Source: Phycisphaerae bacterium (GTDB lineage: Bacteria > Planctomycetota > Phycisphaerae > Phycisphaerales > UBA1924). Taken from it: a stretch of DNA of 64,000 nt. Of this stretch, positions 8,899 to 18,697 are shown piece after piece. The position numbers and the translations under genes are program-made. The stretch is taken from NCBI GenBank assembly GCA_016794925.1, contig JAEUIW010000007.1, positions 104,553 through 168,552 of the forward strand. Reading direction: 5' to 3'. The notes below the pieces were generated by a model. It was not told where the DNA came from, did no database searches, and saw only the letters and a list, made by a program, of their open reading frames with translations. How positions within the stretch are numbered: the first letter of the stretch is position 1; each line of letters starts with the position of its first letter.

Positions 8899-11019
8899 TC
8901 AGAAATGCCCCCCGCCGAATCGACGACGCAGTCGCGCCCGCAGCCCGATTGCCGTGATGTTCAACGTGACCACCACGGACATCAGAATGAAAGTCGTGGT
9001 CCACACCAGCGGCCGTGCGCCCTCGGAATCCGGACTCTGAAAGCCCAGGTCGAAGATGTGAAAGCCCAGGTGCATGAAGCTCCGTTCGAGGTGGAGCCAC
9101 GGAAAACTCGCCTCGAACGGCAATTCGGAGGCCAGCTTCACGGCACCCACGAGCATCAGCGGAGCCACCTCGCCCGCTCCGCGCGCCATCGCGAGGATCA
9201 TCCCCGTCATGATCCCCGGGGCCGCACGCGGCAGCACCACCCGGCGAATGGTCTGCCACTTGCTCGCGCCGCACCCGTAACTCCCCTCGCGCAGGCTGCG
9301 CGGCACGGCGCTGATGGCCTCCTCGGTCGAGACGATCACGACCGGCAGCGTCAACAGGGCGAGCGTCAGTGACGCCCACAGCACCCCCGGCGTACCGAAC
9401 GTCGCCGCGGGTCGCTCGCGAAAGAACCCGTGGAAATACGGCAGGCGTACCACCAACACACCGACACCGACGATCACACCTAGCCAACCCAGCAGCGAAA
9501 GAAACCGGCCGAGCATCTTTATCGCCGAGTCCGGACGCAGCGGCCTGATCTTCGCGACCAGACCCAACACGATCGAAGCCGCCGCGAGCACCACCGTGAG
9601 GCCGACGATGCCCCACCACGATTGTGGAGACAAGGGCGCTTGGGGGCCGCGGTCAACCCAAGACCCGACTGAATAGCAGAAGAACCCGAGTCCGAATACG
9701 CCGTAGACAATGCTCGGGACACCCGCGAGATTGTTCACGGCAACCCGAACCGCGCTGACCACCCAGCCCTGGCGCGCATATTCCCGCAGATACAAGGCAG
9801 CCACCACGCCCATCGGCACCACGAGCACGCACAGCAGCAGCGTCATCGCGACCGTCCCGAAGATCACGGGCATGATCCCGCCCTCGGTGTTGGTCTCACG
9901 CGGCCCGTCGGTCAGAAACTCCCACCAGCGCGCGAGGTAGACGCGCACCTTTCCGACCACGCCTATGTCGTTCGCCGGCACGCACCGCACCACCTGGGAC
10001 AGGAGCATCGGCGACCCGGGCTCGGACTGCGAAATCGGCGCGAACCGCTGCGTGCCGGGATCGGTCACGATCCACCGGTGCATGGCGTCCTCCGCCTCCA
10101 GGCGCCGGACCCGTTCCATGATTGTGGAAAAGCCCGCACGGAGCTCGCCCGCACGTTGCTCCGAACTCGCTCGAATCGCACCAAAATCCGCTTCGGTGAT
10201 CGCTCCTTCGGCGTGCCGCAGTTCCGCGAGGCGAACCCCGTTCTGGAGTGCGGTCAGTTCCCGGTTGATGACGCCGACATCTTCCTCTTTTAGCCGCTCG
10301 ATGTGAGTCCGACGCGCCACCGCCGCGACGTGCGCGGGCCCGAACGCACGCAGGGTCTCCTCCGGACCCTCGCATACAAACGTGGTCTGCCGCACCCGCC
10401 TCGGACCGCCCCCGCCGGCCTCGTTCAACTCAGCGCGCTCGAACCGCCGCGAACCGTGCTCCGTGTCCGTGGTCCCGACCAGAGGCTCGTCCGCGCCGAT
10501 GACAACCTCCTCGACACTCACGATCGCGCCGGGCTGACCAATCCACGGCCCCCACTGCAGCCGTTCGACAAGCACCGCGTGCGGCGGCAAATCGATGGAC
10601 GCGATGTCCCCAGCATCCACCCAGCGGAAGGGCTCACCCAGAATCTCCTTGTTGCCCACTCGGTACAGCGTCCGGATCACACGACCGTCGGTCGTGAGCG
10701 CCCCCTCGATGTCGGTTTTGCGCAGCGCCTCGACTCGCGCGGGTTCCGACTCGTACGCCTCGGATCGGACGGGCATCCCGAGGAACGTCGAACCGTCCCG
10801 CAGTGTCACCAGATGAATGGGCGCGGGCCAGAATGTCCTGAATCCGTTCCACAATACCACGCCGATCAGGCTCAGGATGATCGTCAGCGAAAGGCACAGC
10901 GCCATCCCCGAAAGCCAGACCATCGGCTCGCCTCGCGCCCACAACGATGAGGCTCGCTTCACGACGTGAGGCGGACGCCCCCCCGTTTCCGGATCCTGCT
11001 TCGCAGCGACGGAAGTCAC
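8899..11019 (-). CDS. pstA: Phosphate ABC transporter permease PstA, with large extracytoplasmic insertion
   Basis: One of the two permease subunits of the Pst importer. The 706-residue protein is more than twice the usual 280-300. TM1 is at about 30-55; then an extracytoplasmic insertion of about 320 residues includes a long charged coiled coil (about 240-310, RLEAE-type heptads). The conserved permease core with five more TMs starts near 386; its EAA loop is [23 protein letters not shown]. The start is the GTG at 11019, whose GTGA overlaps the pstC stop, implying translational coupling. Longer upstream readings are out-of-frame shadow of pstC. Confidence 0.9.
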   Translation of the reverse strand: MTSVAAKQDPETGGRPPHVVKRASSLWARGEPMVWLSGMALCLSLTIILSLIGVVLWNGFRTFWPAPIHLVTLRDGSTFLGMPVRSEAYESEPARVEALRKTDIEGALTTDGRVIRTLYRVGNKEILGEPFRWVDAGDIASIDLPPHAVLVERLQWGPWIGQPGAIVSVEEVVIGADEPLVGTTDTEHGSRRFERAELNEAGGGGPRRVRQTTFVCEGPEETLRAFGPAHVAAVARRTHIERLKEEDVGVINRELTALQNGVRLAELRHAEGAITEADFGAIRASSEQRAGELRAGFSTIMERVRRLEAEDAMHRWIVTDPGTQRFAPISQSEPGSPMLLSQVVRCVPANDIGVVGKVRVYLARWWEFLTDGPRETNTEGGIMPVIFGTVAMTLLLCVLVVPMGVVAALYLREYARQGWVVSAVRVAVNNLAGVPSIVYGVFGLGFFCYSVGSWVDRGPQAPLSPQSWWGIVGLTVVLAAASIVLGLVAKIRPLRPDSAIKMLGRFLSLLGWLGVIVGVGVLVVRLPYFHGFFRERPAATFGTPGVLWASLTLALLTLPVVIVSTEEAISAVPRSLREGSYGCGASKWQTIRRVVLPRAAPGIMTGMILAMARGAGEVAPLMLVGAVKLASELPFEASFPWLHLERSFMHLGFHIFDLGFQSPDSEGARPLVWTTTFILMSVVVTLNITAIGLRARLRRRFGGGHF

Positions 11020-13871
11020 AGCGAGGCGCTCCGGCGTCGGAATCGCTGCCGAACGACCTCCGCGAGAGAGTTGACGGCGAACGTCATCACAAACAGGACC
11101 AGGCCGCACAGGAACAGGACGCAGTAGTGGGTCGAGCCCTGCGCGGCCTCGGGCAGTTCGACGGCGATATTCGCGGACAGCGAACGCAGGCCGTCGAACA
11201 GGCTCGCGCTCATGATCGGGGTGTTCCCGGTGGCCATGAGCACGACCATGGTCTCGCCAGCCGCGCGACCCAACCCGATCATGACCGCGCTGAACACGCC
11301 GCTCCCGGCGACCGGTAGGACGATGCGCACCGCCGTCTGCCATCGCGTCGCGCCCGCGGCGAGCGACGCCGATCGCAACCCCTCGGGCACCGCGGACATC
11401 GAGTCCTCGCAAATGGTGTAAATTATCGGGATCACCGCCACGCTCATGGCCAGGGCGACCACGAGCGTGTTCCGCTGCTGGAACGTACCGAAGATCGAAT
11501 CACGTGTGTCGAGGTCGCACGCCGTCAGCACCGACGCCGCGACCGACGCCAGCGCCCCGGCCGAGACCAACGCAAACACCAGGCGGATCCCTTCCGTCGC
11601 GGCCGCGCCCACGTGCGAATCGCCAAGCCCGGTCATCCGCGCGAGCGACGCGATCCGCCGTCCCATCGCGATCGAAACAAAAATCGCCGCACCGGGGAAC
11701 ACCAGCAAGAGCCAACCAGACCACGCGCCCCCGTAGGCGCCATTGAGCCATTGTCGCAGGTCGCCTCGATCCCAGCTGTGGCGCAAGACGACCGCCCGCA
11801 CCTCCGGATCCGTGAGCGAACCCTTCGGCCGCACCACCCGCCCGTCGCGCCAGAACAGCCCCTCGCGCTGCAGCCGACGCCCCTCAATCGCGGTGAGATC
11901 GTTCCGCGATCCGACCCATGCGGGCCATTGCTCGCGCGGCAGCGCCTCGTGCGATCCCGCGAGCACCAGCACCTCTGCCTCGCTCGGAGCGAAGAGCGTC
12001 CGCTCCAGCGTCGGACCGATCCACGCCGCCGAAGTTGCCGAGAACATGAAGGCCGTCGCCATCAACGCCGCGCGAGCCCACAAAGGCACAAACCGGGCGA
12101 CCCTCGGTGGCACGGCCTGCCACGCGTGCGCGCACAGCAGGACACCGATCGGGATGGTGAGGAACGCCGAGAGAACCGCGGAAAGGTGGCTCTTCACGAA
12201 CGGCGCCACGAGCATCGCCGTCACGAAGCCCAGCACCACGCTGGGTAGCGACGCCATCATCTCGATCAAGGGCTTGACCGCTCCGCGCACCCGACGATCA
12301 AGGAACTCGCTCGTGCACAGCGCCGCCAGGATCGCCAACGGAACCGCGAACACCATCGTGTAGATCGTGGCCTTGAGCGTGCCCCAGATCAGCGGCGCCA
12401 GCCCCAGTTTGGGCTCGGCGGCGTCGTCACCGGAAGAACTCTGGTACGTGTGCGAAGGCTCCGGGTCGCCCTCGTACCACACCCGCCCGAACAGGCTCGC
12501 CATCGTGGCTTCCGGGTGCCCCGCAAAGACGTCCCAGGTCGTTAGCGTGCCCGAGACTCCCAAGGCAGCCAGACCGTCGCCCTTGGGCGCGATCATCGCC
12601 AGCCGCGGGGCCCCGAGCCGGCCCTCGCTCACCTCCACCACCGTCTTGCCGCTGGTCATGTTCAGGAGCCGCAGCGTGCCCCCGGCATCCGCGGCTACGA
12701 AATTGCGATCTCGCTCGCTCGGATAGAGCGAGGTCACCGGCCCCGACATGGCACCCAGATCATGCGCCCGAACCCACCGCTGCCTGTCGGCGTTGGTCGT
12801 GTCCGGTGTCCGGGCCGCGAACCACCCCGATAGATTGCCCCCGTCGTCCCCCACGATCATCGTCTTCGCGCCCACGAGCATCGTCACGCTGGTGAGACGA
12901 CGACCGGGCGCCGCCAGATTCACCGTTTCGATCAGCTCCGGTCGCTCGGGGTCCGCGATCGAGAATCGGCGGCACTCACCGTCCTCCCACACGGCCAGTA
13001 CCATGGACGCATCCCCCGTTCCGAACAGCCATCGCGGCAGACGGTCGCCCGTCGCACGCGGCTCAAACGGAAAATCATGGTGCGTCAACTTCGCTCGGCT
13101 CGGGCCCCCACCCAGGGGTGTGATCCGTCGTACCCTCTCGAGCGCGCCGGTCCCATCCTCCCGGATCGCAACCATCAGCTCCCCGGCGCCGCTGGGGAGA
13201 TAGTCGATCCGCCGCACCGCACCCGACCCCCTCTCCAGAGCCACCGGAGCGGGCAGGTCCACGATCGGCTCGCACAGTCGCAATTGACCGAGAACGGTCC
13301 GCGTAACCACGCCTGCGTCGTGAATCCGCGTTCCGCCCACCGCGAGGGTGGACAATGCCACGGCGGATTCGGGATCGAGCAGGAATCGGGCCGCGGTTGT
13401 GATCTTTCCTACCTGCACGCTGCCGTCGTCGTACCCGAGCGACACGTACCCCTCGCGCGGAGATCGTGACCAAGCCGTGACCGTTCGACCCTCCGGAGCG
13501 ATACGCCGCTCGAACGCCGGAAGCCCCGTCGCGGCTTCGTAGCCGCGCAGCACCCCGTCTCCGCCCATGACCATGAGCACGCTCCGGTGCTCGTCGAGGG
13601 TCGCCCACAATGCGCCGGGCTCGACCGCGACGTGAATCACCGATGGTGCCGAGGCATGACCGGGTCTGAACAGGTCCGCCACTTCCACGGTGAGATACAC
13701 GCAGATCCCGAGCACGGCCGCCACCACCCCGAGACCGCCGATGGTGATGAACACCGTCGTGAACGCGTCCATCGCGTGAACCCGACGACGGGTCTTCCTG
13801 CGCCGCACCGGGGCGGCGCCGACCGCTTCGACGGGGATGAGCCCTGGCTGTTCGGCATTCGGCTCGTTCAT
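11016..13871 (-). CDS. pstC: Phosphate ABC transporter permease PstC, with inserted beta-propeller-like domain
   Basis: The partner permease of PstA. The 951-residue protein has TM1 at about 34-60, then about 400 residues (about 80-480) of short repeats rich in W, G and D (GGDGVLRGYEAATG, GYDDGSVQVGK, ADAGGTLRLLN, GVSGTLTTWD) that look like a WD40-type beta-propeller outside the membrane. The PstC permease core begins near 490 (LIWGTLKATIYTMVFAVP) and ends in the EAA motif ASLAAGATRWQTAVRIVLP. A second hydrophilic loop lies between core TMs at about 620-720. ATG 13871 is chosen over GTG 13904; neither has a strong ribosome site. Confidence 0.88.
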   Translation of the reverse strand: MNEPNAEQPGLIPVEAVGAAPVRRRKTRRRVHAMDAFTTVFITIGGLGVVAAVLGICVYLTVEVADLFRPGHASAPSVIHVAVEPGALWATLDEHRSVLMVMGGDGVLRGYEAATGLPAFERRIAPEGRTVTAWSRSPREGYVSLGYDDGSVQVGKITTAARFLLDPESAVALSTLAVGGTRIHDAGVVTRTVLGQLRLCEPIVDLPAPVALERGSGAVRRIDYLPSGAGELMVAIREDGTGALERVRRITPLGGGPSRAKLTHHDFPFEPRATGDRLPRWLFGTGDASMVLAVWEDGECRRFSIADPERPELIETVNLAAPGRRLTSVTMLVGAKTMIVGDDGGNLSGWFAARTPDTTNADRQRWVRAHDLGAMSGPVTSLYPSERDRNFVAADAGGTLRLLNMTSGKTVVEVSEGRLGAPRLAMIAPKGDGLAALGVSGTLTTWDVFAGHPEATMASLFGRVWYEGDPEPSHTYQSSSGDDAAEPKLGLAPLIWGTLKATIYTMVFAVPLAILAALCTSEFLDRRVRGAVKPLIEMMASLPSVVLGFVTAMLVAPFVKSHLSAVLSAFLTIPIGVLLCAHAWQAVPPRVARFVPLWARAALMATAFMFSATSAAWIGPTLERTLFAPSEAEVLVLAGSHEALPREQWPAWVGSRNDLTAIEGRRLQREGLFWRDGRVVRPKGSLTDPEVRAVVLRHSWDRGDLRQWLNGAYGGAWSGWLLLVFPGAAIFVSIAMGRRIASLARMTGLGDSHVGAAATEGIRLVFALVSAGALASVAASVLTACDLDTRDSIFGTFQQRNTLVVALAMSVAVIPIIYTICEDSMSAVPEGLRSASLAAGATRWQTAVRIVLPVAGSGVFSAVMIGLGRAAGETMVVLMATGNTPIMSASLFDGLRSLSANIAVELPEAAQGSTHYCVLFLCGLVLFVMTFAVNSLAEVVRQRFRRRSASL

Positions 13872-13927
13872 CGGTACCCGCGATTCACCCGGTCCCCCGA
13901 GCACGAACTTCAGGCTGCGCCGCCGCC

Positions 13928-13983
13928 AAAGAAAAACAGCGTCGTCACCCCAGGTTCGTCCACGTCCCGAGGGTGACGACGCT
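13928..13983 (-). terminator. Hairpin with T-tract between pstS and pstC
   Basis: On the minus strand a perfect 13-bp stem (AGCGTCGTCACCC with GGGTGACGACGCT, 20-nt loop) is followed by GTTTTTCTTT. It lies 21 bp after the pstS stop. This is a typical factor-independent terminator. As pstC, pstA and pstB have no other obvious promoter, it probably acts as a leaky terminator or mRNA 3' stabiliser that raises PstS over the membrane parts. Confidence 0.8.
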
Positions 13984-14004
13984 CGACTCGGTCGGTCGAT
14001 GGCC

Positions 14005-14970
14005 TCAGAACTTGACCTCGATTCCGCACTTCTTGAGGTCCTCCCGAGCCACGCTGGACGGGATCGGATCGTAACCGTCCTTCACCACCACCTCTTGTCC
14101 CTGACGGGAGAACATCATCTTGACGAACTCTTTCCGGAGCGGATCAAGCTCGCCACCCGGCTTGAGGTTGAGGTACACCATCAGGAAGCGAGCCAGAGGA
14201 TACTCGCCGCTGAGCGCGTTCGCGGGCGTGGGCTCGACCGGCGCGGCCTTCCCCGATGCCAGCGGGATCGCCTTGACGTCCGCGGTCCGGTACCCGATCC
14301 CCGAGTAACCGATGGCGTACTTGTCGGTCGCGACACCCTGCACCACCGCGGATGATCCCGGCTGCTCCTTCACGGTCGGCTTGAAGTCGGCCTTCGCGAG
14401 CGCATGCTCTTTGAAGTACCCGTACGTACCCGAAGCCGAGTTGCGTCCGTACAGGCTGACGGGCTTGTCCGCCCAGTCGCCGGTCAGGCCCAGGTCACCC
14501 CACTTGAGGTCGGCCTTTCCCTTGACGGAGAAGATCTGCAGGATCTGCTCCATCGTGAGCGACTTGATCGGATTGTCCTTGTGGACATACACCGCCAGCG
14601 CGTCCACCGCCACCCGCACGCTGGTCGGCTTGTAGCCGTACTTCTTCTCGAACGCGTCGAGCTCTGAGTCCTTCATCGGGCGGCTCATGGGGCCGAACTG
14701 GGCCAGACCCTCGATCAGGGCCGGGGGCGCGGTCGATGAGCCCTTCCCCTCAATCTCGATCTTGACGTTCGGATAGAGCTTCTTGAACTCCTCGCCCCAC
14801 GACGTCATGAGGTTGTTCATGGTGTCGGAGCCGACGCTCTTGATGGTGCCCGAGACGCTCGCGCCAGCCTTGTACTGGGGCAAAGCCGAGTCGATCTCGA
14901 CCTTCTGCGCGCTCGCGCCCGAGAGACTGAGCACCGCGGCGGTCACGGCAGGGATCCAGGTCATTTTCAC
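14005..14970 (-). CDS. pstS: Periplasmic phosphate-binding protein
   Basis: PstS captures phosphate in the periplasm and hands it to PstC-PstA. From GTG 14970 (AAAGGA, 6-nt spacer) it is 321 residues with a signal peptide ([21 protein letters not shown]). Phosphate-contact motifs are visible: SVGSDTM near the start of the mature protein, [14 protein letters not shown] and [12 protein letters not shown]. The ATG at 14964 is an alternative start two codons in. First gene of pstSCAB, divergent from the ABC operon at 15174. Confidence 0.93.
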   Translation of the reverse strand: MKMTWIPAVTAAVLSLSGASAQKVEIDSALPQYKAGASVSGTIKSVGSDTMNNLMTSWGEEFKKLYPNVKIEIEGKGSSTAPPALIEGLAQFGPMSRPMKDSELDAFEKKYGYKPTSVRVAVDALAVYVHKDNPIKSLTMEQILQIFSVKGKADLKWGDLGLTGDWADKPVSLYGRNSASGTYGYFKEHALAKADFKPTVKEQPGSSAVVQGVATDKYAIGYSGIGYRTADVKAIPLASGKAAPVEPTPANALSGEYPLARFLMVYLNLKPGGELDPLRKEFVKMMFSRQGQEVVVKDGYDPIPSSVAREDLKKCGIEVKF

Positions 14971-15101
14971 GCGAATTCCTTTCGGTTTGAGCACGTTCCA
15001 CATGCGACGGATGATTTTCCCGTCACGGCAGGATGACCGCGCCATTTTGCGGTTAAGGTTGCGCTAAGTGAGCGACTGCAAACTTCCCTGGCGGCGTCTC
15101 G

Positions 15102-15107
15102 TATAAT
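15102..15107 (+). promoter_or_regulatory. Consensus -10 (TATAAT) for the GldA-type operon
   Basis: A perfect TATAAT lies 66 bp before the ABC ATPase ATG. The -35 region (around TGCAAA, 15077-15082) is weak. Two short ORFs begin right after it (ATG 15113, 22 codons, ending at 15181 across the ATPase start; ATG 15118, 8 codons), which could be leader peptides. Confidence 0.5.
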
Positions 15108-15173
15108 GGGAAATGCGATGCTCGCGGCTCAACCACACCCTTGACGACCTCAACAAGGGAGGCGCTCCTCACC

Positions 15174-15965
15174 ATGACTAGTGCCGTCGTCAACTCCAAG
15201 TCGGAATCTCGTTCGGAGCACGGAACTGCTGGCCCACCCATGATCGAGGCACGCTCCCTAAGCCGCTCGTTTGGGGGGTTTATCGCGGTGGATAACGTGT
15301 CGTTTGCGATCCCTACTGGATGCGTGGTGGCATTCCTAGGTCCAAACGGTGCTGGCAAGTCCACGACCATGAGGCTCCTGACAGGCTACTTGTCCCCGAG
15401 TTCAGGGCAGGCGCTGGTTGGCGGGCTGGATGTGGCGACCGATCGAGAACGCGCGTCCGTGATCTTGGGCTACCTCCCGGAAAACGGGCCGCTCTACCCG
15501 GACATGACTCCGGAGGCGATGTTGCGGTTTGTTGGTGGGGTGCGCGGCCTGATCGGTGGGGACCTGAGCGCGCGAATCGAGCGCGTCGCGACCCTGTGCG
15601 CGCTGCGCGAGGTGCTGGGCAAGCCGGTCCAAAAACTGTCACGTGGATACCGGCAGCGCGTCGGCATGGCTCTGGCCCTGCTCCATGATCCGCGGGTATT
15701 GATTCTGGACGAACCGACGGCCGGGCTCGATCCCAATCAGGTTGAACAAGTTCGGTCGCTTCTGAGGGACCTCGCCAAGGACCGCACCGTGCTGCTGAGC
15801 ACGCACATCCTGTCCGAGGTTCGAGCGGTGGCCGATCGGGTGCTGCTGATCTCGCGCGGCAAGCTGGTGCATGACGGAACACGGGGATCGCTCGGCGAGG
15901 ACGAGGCCGCCATGGAATCTCGCTTCCGGGAGCTGACCGGGCACGAGCCCGCGAAGATGAGCTGA
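15174..15965 (+). CDS. ABC transporter ATP-binding protein (GldA/NosF type)
   Basis: A 263-residue ATPase of an ABC-2 type exporter: Walker A GPNGAGKST, signature LSRGYRQRVGMALAL, Walker B VLILDEPTAGLDPNQ and H-loop STH. GGGAGG lies 11 nt before ATG 15174; a TTG at 15141 would add residues with no family match. It is 32 bp upstream of the permease/GldG gene and forms with it and the DUF4340 gene a unit resembling GldA-GldF-GldG of Bacteroidetes. No gliding or SprA-type genes are in the window, so the cargo is unknown. Confidence 0.88.
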   Translation: MTSAVVNSKSESRSEHGTAGPPMIEARSLSRSFGGFIAVDNVSFAIPTGCVVAFLGPNGAGKSTTMRLLTGYLSPSSGQALVGGLDVATDRERASVILGYLPENGPLYPDMTPEAMLRFVGGVRGLIGGDLSARIERVATLCALREVLGKPVQKLSRGYRQRVGMALALLHDPRVLILDEPTAGLDPNQVEQVRSLLRDLAKDRTVLLSTHILSEVRAVADRVLLISRGKLVHDGTRGSLGEDEAAMESRFRELTGHEPAKMS

Positions 15966-15997
15966 TCACGAACGCAACGGACGAGGGAACCTGACTC

Positions 15998-18697
15998 ATG
16001 CGGACGCACGTGGTTTCATCGGTGGTGAAGCGAGAACTCGCGGGCTATTTCTCCAACCCGACCGGCTACGTCTTCATCACCCTATTCGTGTTTCTCTCGG
16101 GTGTCGCGGCATTCTGGGTGCCGGAGTTCTTCGACCGCAACCTGGCGAATCTCGATCAGCTCAACCGCTGGTTCGGCGTGCTGCTGCTCTTCCTGATCCC
16201 GGCGATCACCATGGGGGCATGGGCGGAGGAGCGAAAACAAGGAACCGAGGAGCTCTTGCTAACCCTGCCGGCGCGGCCATGGGAACTTGTGTTCGGCAAG
16301 TACCTCGGGTGCGTGGCCATCTACGGCGTCGCGCTGCTCTTCGCCGCGAGCCATGTTCTGGTGCTCGGGTTTCTGGGGCGCCCTGATCCCGGGATGATGC
16401 TCGCGAACTACCTGGGCTATCTGCTCTCCGGGGCGGCCTTGACCGGCGTGGGGCTCGCGGCGAGCACGCTGACGGCGCGGGCGACAATCGCGTTCATCCT
16501 GGCGGCGGTTGCGTGCGGCTTCTTCGTGGGCGCGGGGCTCATCGAGCGGATGAGCCCGGGCACTTTCTTGGGCGACGCGGGCCGCGCGATCTCGGTACCC
16601 GTGCATCTGGAGTCCTTCGGACGGGGGGTGATCGATCTCGGCGATGCGGTGTACTTCGTGGTTCTGGCGGTCGCGGGGGTGTGGGCAGCGGTGCATGCGG
16701 TCAATTCCCGGGGGGTCGGTGGAACGCCGCGGCAAGCGAGTGCTCGAGCGCACGGCCTGACGCGTCTGGCGGCGCTCGCGGTTGGCGGCGCGGCCCTGGT
16801 CATGTTGGCCGATCGTTCCGCGGCTCGGATGGACGCAACCGCGGAGCGGCTCTGGTCGGTGTCGCCCCAGACTCGAAAACTCCTGGCCGGCATCCCGGCG
16901 GATCGACCGGTCGTGGTATCGGCGTACGTGTCGCGCCGCGTTCCGGGCGCGTATGTGCAGGTCCGCGAGACGCTCCTGGGCATGCTCCACGAGATGGCGT
17001 CGATCAGCGCGGGACGGCTGCAGTTGCATCTGGTTGACGCCGAACCGTTTTCGGAGGAAGCGCGGGAAGCCGAGCGTGCCCACGGCATCAAGCCCCGCAC
17101 CGTCCCGGCGGACTCCGGGGGCATGGGCGCGAGCCAGGCCGTGTTCCTCGGCGTCTCGTTCACGGGCTCGGGTGGGGCCGAGCAAACCACGATCCCGTTT
17201 CTCTCGCGCGGCCTGCCGGTTGAGTACGAGCTTGCTCGGGCGATCCGCCGCGTGAGCGGAGCCGCAACCAAGAAGGTGGGCGTCCTCGAGACCGAGGCGG
17301 CGCTGTTCGGCAAGTTCGACTTCCAGACGTTCTCGCCGGGGCGCGATTGGCCCATCGTGGACGAGTTGCGAAAGCAGTACGAAGTGGTGCGTGTTTCTCC
17401 CGCGGCGGACGTGCCCGCCGACGTGTCGGTGCTCCTGGTGGCGCAACCTTCGACGCTGCGCCAGGATGAACTCGAGCGGGTGCTGGTCTATTTGCGTTCC
17501 GGCCGCGGCGCGATCATCCTGGAGGACCCGCTCCCCGTGATCAACCCGGCGCTGGCGACCGCCGAACCGCGCCGCCCGCAGAATCCGATGATGGGCGGGC
17601 GTGGCGACGAGGGGCCAAAGGTGGACCTCAAGCCCTTGTGGGACCTCCTCGGGGCGCGGATCGCGTCGGAGTGGGTCGTCTGGGACACCGTGAATCCCAA
17701 CCCCATGCTGCGCGAACTCCCCAACGAGTTCATTTGGATCACGCGCCCTGAGGCGCGCGGAGCGCGAGACGCGTTCAATGACTCGCAGGCCGCGACCCGC
17801 GGGTTGCAGGAAGCGGTGCTGCTCTTCCCCGGGCTGGTGGAAACGTCGGCGGCCCGGCCGGGAGAGAGCGCCTCGGGCCCGAGCATCGTGCCGCTTCTGC
17901 GCAGCAGCCCGACCAGCGGCCGGATGGCGTACGCGCAGGTCATGACTCGCAACCCCTTCGGCATGGCGACGATCAACCCCGCCCGCCGTCCGATTCGCAT
18001 GGATCAGAGCCAGACGCTGGCGGCGCGGGTCACTGGACGACCGGCTGGCGCCGGATCCGACGCCGCGCCGATCAACGCGATCCTCGTGGGCGACCTTGAC
18101 ATGATCAGCGAGGATTTTTTCAGCCTGCGGGAATCCGGCGCGGTGGACCTCGAACTCGATAATGTGCCGTTCATCCTGAACGCGGTGGATGTGCTGGCGG
18201 GCGACGAGTCGCTGGTGGAGCTTCGCAACCGTCGTCGTGCTCACCGCACGCTGGAGCGGGTCGAGGCGCGGCGCCAGGAGGAGCGGCGCGGCACGCTCGA
18301 CGCCGAGGAGCGGGCTCGGGCCGAGGCTGAGAATCGACTGGCCGAAACAAGGGGCCGCTTCGACGCCAAGATCAAGGAGATCGACGCGCGGGCCGACGTC
18401 GATGAGACCACGCGCCGCATCATGGCGGAGAGCGTCCGCCGCGGCGAACAGCGAAAGCTCGACGCGCAGAGCGCCGCGATCGAGGACCAGCGGCGAAAGG
18501 AGACGGAGGCTGCACGATTGGCCACCAAGCAGAAAATCGATTCCATCCAGATGACGATTCGGCTGGCCGCGGTGGCGCTGCCACCCATCCCGGCGCTGGC
18601 ACTGGGCGCGATCGTCTTCCTGCGGCGGCGCGGCGCGGAGTCGGCGTCCCGAATTGGTGCGCCGATCGCAACCGGTTCGAAGGGAGCCCACCGATGA
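15998..18697 (+). CDS. ABC-2 permease fused to GldG-like auxiliary domain
   Basis: The 899-residue protein joins two parts that are separate genes (gldF, gldG) in gliding Bacteroidetes. Residues 1-240 hold six TMs of an ABC-2 permease (VVKRELAGYFSNPTGYVFITL..., with the family motif EERKQGTEELLLTLP). A seventh TM (about 250-272) leads into an extracytoplasmic GldG-type domain (about 275-720) with VVVSAYVSR, AIRRVSG, DVSVLLVAQPSTL and a GAIILEDP segment. A charged Glu/Arg-rich coiled coil (about 745-845) and a last TM (about 852-873) close it. Its TGA overlaps the next ATG (ATGA). Likely an export or envelope-remodelling complex; substrate unknown. Confidence 0.85.
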   Translation: MRTHVVSSVVKRELAGYFSNPTGYVFITLFVFLSGVAAFWVPEFFDRNLANLDQLNRWFGVLLLFLIPAITMGAWAEERKQGTEELLLTLPARPWELVFGKYLGCVAIYGVALLFAASHVLVLGFLGRPDPGMMLANYLGYLLSGAALTGVGLAASTLTARATIAFILAAVACGFFVGAGLIERMSPGTFLGDAGRAISVPVHLESFGRGVIDLGDAVYFVVLAVAGVWAAVHAVNSRGVGGTPRQASARAHGLTRLAALAVGGAALVMLADRSAARMDATAERLWSVSPQTRKLLAGIPADRPVVVSAYVSRRVPGAYVQVRETLLGMLHEMASISAGRLQLHLVDAEPFSEEAREAERAHGIKPRTVPADSGGMGASQAVFLGVSFTGSGGAEQTTIPFLSRGLPVEYELARAIRRVSGAATKKVGVLETEAALFGKFDFQTFSPGRDWPIVDELRKQYEVVRVSPAADVPADVSVLLVAQPSTLRQDELERVLVYLRSGRGAIILEDPLPVINPALATAEPRRPQNPMMGGRGDEGPKVDLKPLWDLLGARIASEWVVWDTVNPNPMLRELPNEFIWITRPEARGARDAFNDSQAATRGLQEAVLLFPGLVETSAARPGESASGPSIVPLLRSSPTSGRMAYAQVMTRNPFGMATINPARRPIRMDQSQTLAARVTGRPAGAGSDAAPINAILVGDLDMISEDFFSLRESGAVDLELDNVPFILNAVDVLAGDESLVELRNRRRAHRTLERVEARRQEERRGTLDAEERARAEAENRLAETRGRFDAKIKEIDARADVDETTRRIMAESVRRGEQRKLDAQSAAIEDQRRKETEAARLATKQKIDSIQMTIRLAAVALPPIPALALGAIVFLRRRGAESASRIGAPIATGSKGAHR

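Noticed and set aside
15045..15070. Possible Pho box upstream of pstS
   Set aside because: Two similar CTTA-containing segments are 11 bp apart, but they match at only about half the positions and not the known PhoB consensus.
16259..18691. Minus-strand open frame of 810 codons
   Set aside because: Antisense shadow of the permease/GldG gene, whose reading is supported by TMs, motifs and neighbours.
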